From Zygosaccharomyces rouxii (lineage: Eukaryota > Ascomycota > Saccharomycetes > Saccharomycetales > Saccharomycetaceae), in assembly GCF_000026365.1 (NCBI RefSeq), contig NC_012994.1, positions 744,001 through 808,000 on the forward strand: a DNA stretch of 64,000 nt, read 5' to 3'. The notes beneath the pieces were generated by a model that saw only the letters and a list, made by a program, of their open reading frames with translations, searched no databases and had not been told where the DNA came from. Made by a program: the position numbers and the translations under genes. Shown here in pieces: positions 59,675 through 64,000 of the stretch. Each line of letters begins with the position of its first letter. The stretch's first letter is position 1.

Positions 59675-60733
59675 TAGGAACAGGCGCTTGGTGAAGTAGG
59701 AAGGAAAAGAAAAAAGAAGCAGGTTGAGCCCTAATTATTGAGTTCTCGAGAAACTTAGGGTACGTGCCTTCCGTTTCCCCGCGAATCATTCAAAATTTCC
59801 CCCACTCTGTTAATCCTCTTCGCCCACTCCGCCATTTTACAGCATGCCCCTATAGTAGCGGTTCATGCCGTGTTTCAATTGAGTGTAGGAACTAGTCACA
59901 AAGAAGGGAGTTGCATTAATTCTCATCACTGAATTCATAGCAATTTGACCCGGAAACCGCTCAACTGAGCTTGAGAGCCCTGATTCTTGTCAACCATACT
60001 GCGTATGTCAAACGTGAACAACGTTGCCATACATCAGATCTTGGTATGATCATTGGCTGTTTGGAGAAACCAGCTCGGGAAGTACAGCTCGTAGACACCT
60101 GTTCCACTTTAAGTTCGGCTCTGTTCTACGTTGTGGTACTTTCTTTTAATCGCCTTTAATCGCGGGGTAGTCTCCATGGTTTCTAGATTTTTGCCTCATT
60201 AGGATAAATGCAGATAACGTAAGTAGTGCCTGTAGCGGTTGTCTGGCTTCCGTGTGTACTAGATTGTCTGTTTATGTGTCTAGGAACTTGCTAGGTACCG
60301 TGTCTCTACAGTATTTGTTAGTGTTAGCTTGTTGGTATCGGCCCCGGATTTTCAGGTGCAGACGCTACGCAAAAGTCTAACTTGTTGGAGTCATGAAGTT
60401 TGACGTTTACAACCATTGTTCCCGCTTACAGTTTTATCTCCGTACCCCTCCCATTATATTTGTAATATATAAGCAAACAAAAAGTAAAAAAAAACATCTT
60501 CAATTATCCTGATATCATTTAAGTTCGTTCTATACTTTTTTTAAAACCTATATAGTTAATTTATTATCATATGCTTTACACCGTTCGTTAGACAGAAAGA
60601 AAAATATAAAGTTAATAGTGTTAGTAATTCAGATGGAATTGTGGTATGAAGGCCATCGTTACGAATTTATAAGATCCATTCTCGTTTGTTAATTATAATA
60701 ACAGAAAAAAAGACAAATGAAAACAGAAATGTT

Positions 60734-60753
60734 ATGAAATGAAATGAAATGAA
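60734..60753. repeat. (ATGAA)4 microsatellite
   Basis: Four tandem ATGAA units 12 bp beyond the stop of the following minus-strand transporter gene, in its 3' untranslated region. Confidence 0.85.
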
Positions 60754-60764
60754 AATGACAACGT

Positions 60765-62651
60765 TCATGCACGACCAGTATGGCCATGTAATTCACTTTC
60801 AGAAACGGTATCTGAGTGTTCTTCCACGCTACGAGATACTCCAGCATGGTTATCTACCTTTTCGGAAGGTGATAGGGAATCAGTCTCTCTAGCAGTCTCT
60901 GGAGAATCAGATTCACGAGAACCTTCGTTCTTTTCGAATAACTGGTTGTTGTTAGCATTTTCAACGTGAGCATCATCTTGCAAAGATCTGCCTCCTCCAG
61001 TACTTGAGCTACTTTGCTGTTCAGCAATTTCGTCATCTTCATCGTCTTCTTCACCATGGTACACAATAGCACGCTTAGATCTGGCACGGATTGCAGGACC
61101 AAATTTGTAAAGGACGAAGGGCAACAATGTCAAACCGAAAGCCACGAGACTACACAACAGGCCGGCCCATTGACTGTGCATGTTTAAGAACATGTACTTA
61201 CCAAACAATGGTGAAACGGCACCTAAAGTATTACGCATGAAACCTTGACCTGCAATGGCGGAAGAAGCATCAGGACCATAACAATCCGAAGTGTAGGAAT
61301 AACAGGATTCGAAGATGAAGAAGATACCGAGAGAGATGCATGCCAAACCGATGTTAGGACCGATCCAGTGCAACCAGTGGTATTGAGTGAAAGAGTAGAT
61401 CATAAGACCAATAGGTAAAAACACGGCACCAGTCATAGCACCATATAAACGGTTTTCAGGTGGTAAAGGATACTTTGACTTCTTTCTCATATTTTCGTAT
61501 TTGCGAATTTGCAAAAAGTTGGTTAAGAATCCAATGGTAACACCAATAACAAGGGAGATATAAGGTAAACCTGCAACACCTTCACTCCAGTGCTTAAAGT
61601 GTGAGAAAGTAATACCGATAACAGACAAAAACAAAAAGGTTAGGAACCATGCGAAACTGATCCAAAGACCAAAGAAAAACACCACGGGCTCGGAGATTAA
61701 CATCTTAATAGCCTTAACAGAGGAGTTGTAAAGAGCATCCTTAAGACCAGGAGCCTCCAATTCTTCCTTGGACACCCATCTCTCATCACCGGTATCTTTA
61801 CGTAGAGACTTGGCCCTCTTTTGCAAGGTGACACCACCACGAGTTTCTTTGAAAAATAAAAAGATGATAATCAACAATGGAACATTAGATAACCCTTGGA
61901 TACCTTCAATCCAACGCCAGCCAATGGCTTGATCAATAAAACCTGCATAGATTGGAGCACCCACGGTACCCAGGATAGCAACATATGCAAACAGAGCCAT
62001 AGGAATAGCTCTTTCATCTGCAACAAACATATCGTCGAAAGTACCACCAACAAGAATGGTACCAATGCAACCAAACAAACCTAAACAAGCACGCAAACAA
62101 ATGATAGTGGCCATATTTTTACCTAATGCAAGACCGATGAAACAAAGACAGAAGCAAAGATAACCACCGGTGTAAATCACCTTTCTACCAACCAATTCAC
62201 AGAATGGCGCTAGAAACAAAGGTGCAATGGAACATGTTTCATTGAAGGTGAAAAGACCCAACTGACCAACTTCCGAAGAACTGTTAAAGTGTTTTGCCAT
62301 TCTGTCTATACCAGAACTATAAGCCGTGGTGGCTAGACCGATGAAAAGTGTCATTAGGCACAGTAAAGTCGTTAGAAACCATTTCAATCTAAGACTCCAA
62401 TTAAATGGGTTTTCTGGATCACCTGGTGCAAAAGTTAACATTACCCATTCTTTGCCGTCCTTTTCCACAGATTCAGTATAAGTTAATGGGATATCACACT
62501 CGACTTTTGTCATTGGACGCTCCATGGCTTCTGGTGATGACTCATCCATGTGCACGGTTTCAATATATTTTCCACCAACGATTCTACCCAACCTCTGTTG
62601 GGGAGGCAAATTATTCCAGTCCAAATCTGCACTGGCGTCTATTTTGACCAT
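60765..62651 (-). CDS. MFS drug/polyamine-type antiporter (DHA1 family, not FLR1-type)
   Basis: 628 residues, ATG at 62651. The cytosolic N terminus carries the DHA1 signature GDPENPFNWSLRLKW at about 75-89; 12 membrane spans follow, with ELVGRKVIYTGGY in the loop after span 2 and RACLGLFGCIGTILVGGTFDD in span 4. A hydrophilic, Ser/Glu-rich C-terminal tail of about 95 residues (EEDDEDDEIAEQQSSSSTGGG) is long for the family and probably a site of regulation. It is distantly related to the Flr1 copies. I could not place it with a single S. cerevisiae gene; Nag3/Nag4-, Tpo- and Hol1-type pumps are the likely relatives. Substrate unknown. Confidence 0.82.
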   Translation of the reverse strand: MVKIDASADLDWNNLPPQQRLGRIVGGKYIETVHMDESSPEAMERPMTKVECDIPLTYTESVEKDGKEWVMLTFAPGDPENPFNWSLRLKWFLTTLLCLMTLFIGLATTAYSSGIDRMAKHFNSSSEVGQLGLFTFNETCSIAPLFLAPFCELVGRKVIYTGGYLCFCLCFIGLALGKNMATIICLRACLGLFGCIGTILVGGTFDDMFVADERAIPMALFAYVAILGTVGAPIYAGFIDQAIGWRWIEGIQGLSNVPLLIIIFLFFKETRGGVTLQKRAKSLRKDTGDERWVSKEELEAPGLKDALYNSSVKAIKMLISEPVVFFFGLWISFAWFLTFLFLSVIGITFSHFKHWSEGVAGLPYISLVIGVTIGFLTNFLQIRKYENMRKKSKYPLPPENRLYGAMTGAVFLPIGLMIYSFTQYHWLHWIGPNIGLACISLGIFFIFESCYSYTSDCYGPDASSAIAGQGFMRNTLGAVSPLFGKYMFLNMHSQWAGLLCSLVAFGLTLLPFVLYKFGPAIRARSKRAIVYHGEEDDEDDEIAEQQSSSSTGGGRSLQDDAHVENANNNQLFEKNEGSRESDSPETARETDSLSPSEKVDNHAGVSRSVEEHSDTVSESELHGHTGRA

Positions 62652-63407
62652 TTTGAAATTTAAAAATCAGTTTTAATGACCCTTATTCTTCCTTTGAAGA
62701 CAGTGGAAACCGTTATGATCGAAATATTGTGATCGTTTCTGAACCCTGCCACTTGTTCTTAAATCAAAATTTTGACGTTGCGGGGTAAGAGGCTATAATG
62801 ATCCTTGAATTTTGCAAGAACCAAAAAAAGACCAAAAGTAAAAAAAAAACTCTAAAAAAAACTACTACGAGATAGTCGAAGAAAAGAGTTGGTTCATTAA
62901 CAGGACAAATCCTTTTAAACCAATTTTTTATTTCCTTTTATTTCTTTTCAACTCCAGCTTAAATACCATAACACCTCATGGTATGGCTCTTGCCACATAC
63001 GAAAGGAGACCACCAGATAGGAAAAACAATAGCAAAAGTGCCGTCATTCATGATGACGCTCTATAACTACTTCCCTAAGCAGTTCGTCATGTCAGAATTA
63101 GAAAAAGAAGAAAAAAAAAGTGTGGGACAATAGTGTAGGCCACAACAAACATCACCAGATGTTCTATTGCATACACAACACCTCGCAATGAACTACTCGA
63201 GGCGCTATTTGGGTTTGTAAGTATATTGTAAAAACGCTTGTTACTTTGTTATTCCGTTACTTTCCGGTCCCGGCTAGTATCCAAATACGTAAACATCTCG
63301 GATTTTCGATAACAGAAATATGTGCAGGAGCGGAAAAACTTCTGTGCGAGGTGCACCGGAAAATTTTACGTAAGAGAGACACGTTTCTTTTGAGTGGTTT
63401 CAGAGCT

Positions 63408-63432
63408 CTTTTTCTTTTTCTTTTTCTTTTTT
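63408..63432. repeat. (CTTTTT)4 polypyrimidine tract
   Basis: Four tandem CTTTTT hexamers in noncoding DNA; a simple repeat on the pyrimidine-rich strand. Confidence 0.85.
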
Positions 63433-63765
63433 ATCAAGGGGAAGGGGGAAGAAGGACGCAGGTTCAAGGCAATGCTTCTTTGGCAGACCAGATAACCATC
63501 GAACCAAGAGTGAAGGGAGAACACAATCGAATACCAGTACTAATTAATCGATGGCGGCAAAACACTGATAGGATTAACGTTTCATCTGTTTTTCTCCAAA
63601 CAGTACTTTGTCAGTTTACACATGCCTTTACAGCGGCAGACAGCTGCAAACAAGACAAAATACTGGAATTGAACACGCATGGTACCACATTGCTCCCCCT
63701 TCCCCTCGAAAGGTTCGCTGTAGATGTAAAGCTACAGCGAGTATGAAGTGTTCACATATGCTGGC

Positions 63766-63805
63766 CCCCACGGGGTTTTAACACTCAGCCGTTGCCCCCA
63801 TGGGG
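63766..63805. promoter_or_regulatory. pair of GC-rich palindromes
   Basis: CCCCACGGGG (63766-63775) and CCCCATGGGG (63796-63805), each preceded by a further C and followed by T, centres exactly 30 bp apart. The repeated CCCCCAYGGGGT unit at about three helical turns suggests a dimeric factor binding on one face of the DNA. Factor unknown. Confidence 0.35.
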
Positions 63806-64000
63806 TATGTTACATGCTTGACAGACCACTGCCGTTTCATTTTTCCCGTGTTCCTTTTTTTCCTTCTATTTCTTTCCAATGCAGAAAGTATTCATTTACG
63901 CCATCACGTATTACACGAATCCATTTTTCATGCATATTTAGGTTTAGTGGGGGAATCGGGTCTTAATGAATATCTCCGGTTCCGATGGATGGATTAAGCA

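Larger units (their letters stand above)
58274..60764. other. gene-poor region
   Basis: 2.5 kb with no confident gene. It contains a 43-nt A tract (59156-59198), an ATG-less open frame on the minus strand (59255-59674) listed separately, and a (ATGAA)4 repeat at 60734-60753. Other open frames begin with non-ATG codons or show no protein-like pattern. Confidence 0.6.
62652..64000. other. 3'-end region of the window without recognised gene
   Basis: 1.35 kb. The first part is the promoter of the minus-strand transporter (A-rich runs at 62824-62870). A (CTTTTT)4 tract lies at 63408-63432, and two related palindromes at 63766 and 63796 are listed separately. Open frames of 166, 72 and 65 codons here are not protein-like, and the longest begins with TTG. 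A promoter for a gene beyond the window is possible. Confidence 0.5.

Noticed and set aside
63246..63746. 166-codon open frame near the window end
   Set aside because: It begins with TTG, runs through a CTTTTT repeat giving a Phe/Leu stretch, and resembles no family.
42545..64000. Bacterial horizontal transfer, CRISPR array or prophage
   Set aside because: Nothing of this kind is visible; all intact genes here match fungal families and base composition does not shift in a way that suggests bacterial origin.

Overview
The window is nuclear DNA from a budding yeast (Saccharomycetaceae) that did not go through the whole-genome duplication. Compact, almost intron-free genes lie close together. 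Their order interleaves the S. cerevisiae chromosome VII left arm (YGL236C to YGL253W) with the chromosome VI right arm (YFR046C to YFR053C). Examples are MTO1-CNN1-HAP2-CSE1-DOC1-BNA6-KAP114, RTF1-RMD8-GUS1, KGD4-PDE1-PRE4-RET2-ZIP2 and RTG2-RPN12-HXK. That zipper, and one hexokinase where S. cerevisiae has HXK1 and HXK2, fits a Zygosaccharomyces/Torulaspora-type genome. The species is inference only. Assignments rest on remembered protein families and gene order; no search was run.

Region 1 (1-41.8 kb) is the conserved core. It holds the 3' part of MTO1, then genes for the kinetochore (CNN1), transcription (HAP2, RTF1), nuclear transport (CSE1, KAP114), the anaphase-promoting complex (DOC1), NAD synthesis (BNA6), tRNA editing and charging (TAD1, GUS1), RNA 5'-end quality control (RAI1), nuclear pore assembly (BRR6), the TCA cycle (KGD4), cAMP signalling (PDE1), the proteasome (PRE4, RPN12), COPI (RET2), meiotic crossing-over (ZIP2, RMR1, HFM1), retrograde signalling (RTG2) and hexokinase. 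Both proteasome genes carry an exact Rpn4 (PACE) site. HFM1 and KGD4 each have 5' coding sequence upstream of the first in-frame ATG: in HFM1 probably a spliced meiotic exon, in KGD4 probably non-AUG initiation. A 1.9-kb gap (23.4-25.3 kb) holds a tRNA-Gly(GCC) gene and a hairpin-rich stretch that may be an unannotated RNA.

Region 2 (42-54 kb) is a tandem array of FLR1-type multidrug transporters of the major facilitator superfamily: four intact genes, one full-length pseudogene and one heavily deleted relic. Flanks were duplicated with the genes. Copies 2 and 3 share a 448-bp identical tract with diverged ends (gene conversion), and each has an exact Pdr1/Pdr3 site (TCCGTGGA) at about the same distance from its start.

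Region 3 (54-64 kb) looks subtelomeric: a decayed full-length copy of the nonsense-mediated-decay helicase NAM7/UPF1, a TMT1-like trans-aconitate methyltransferase, a gene-poor stretch with a 43-nt A tract and an unidentified ATG-less frame, a second type of drug/polyamine-family transporter, and 1.3 kb with no recognisable gene.
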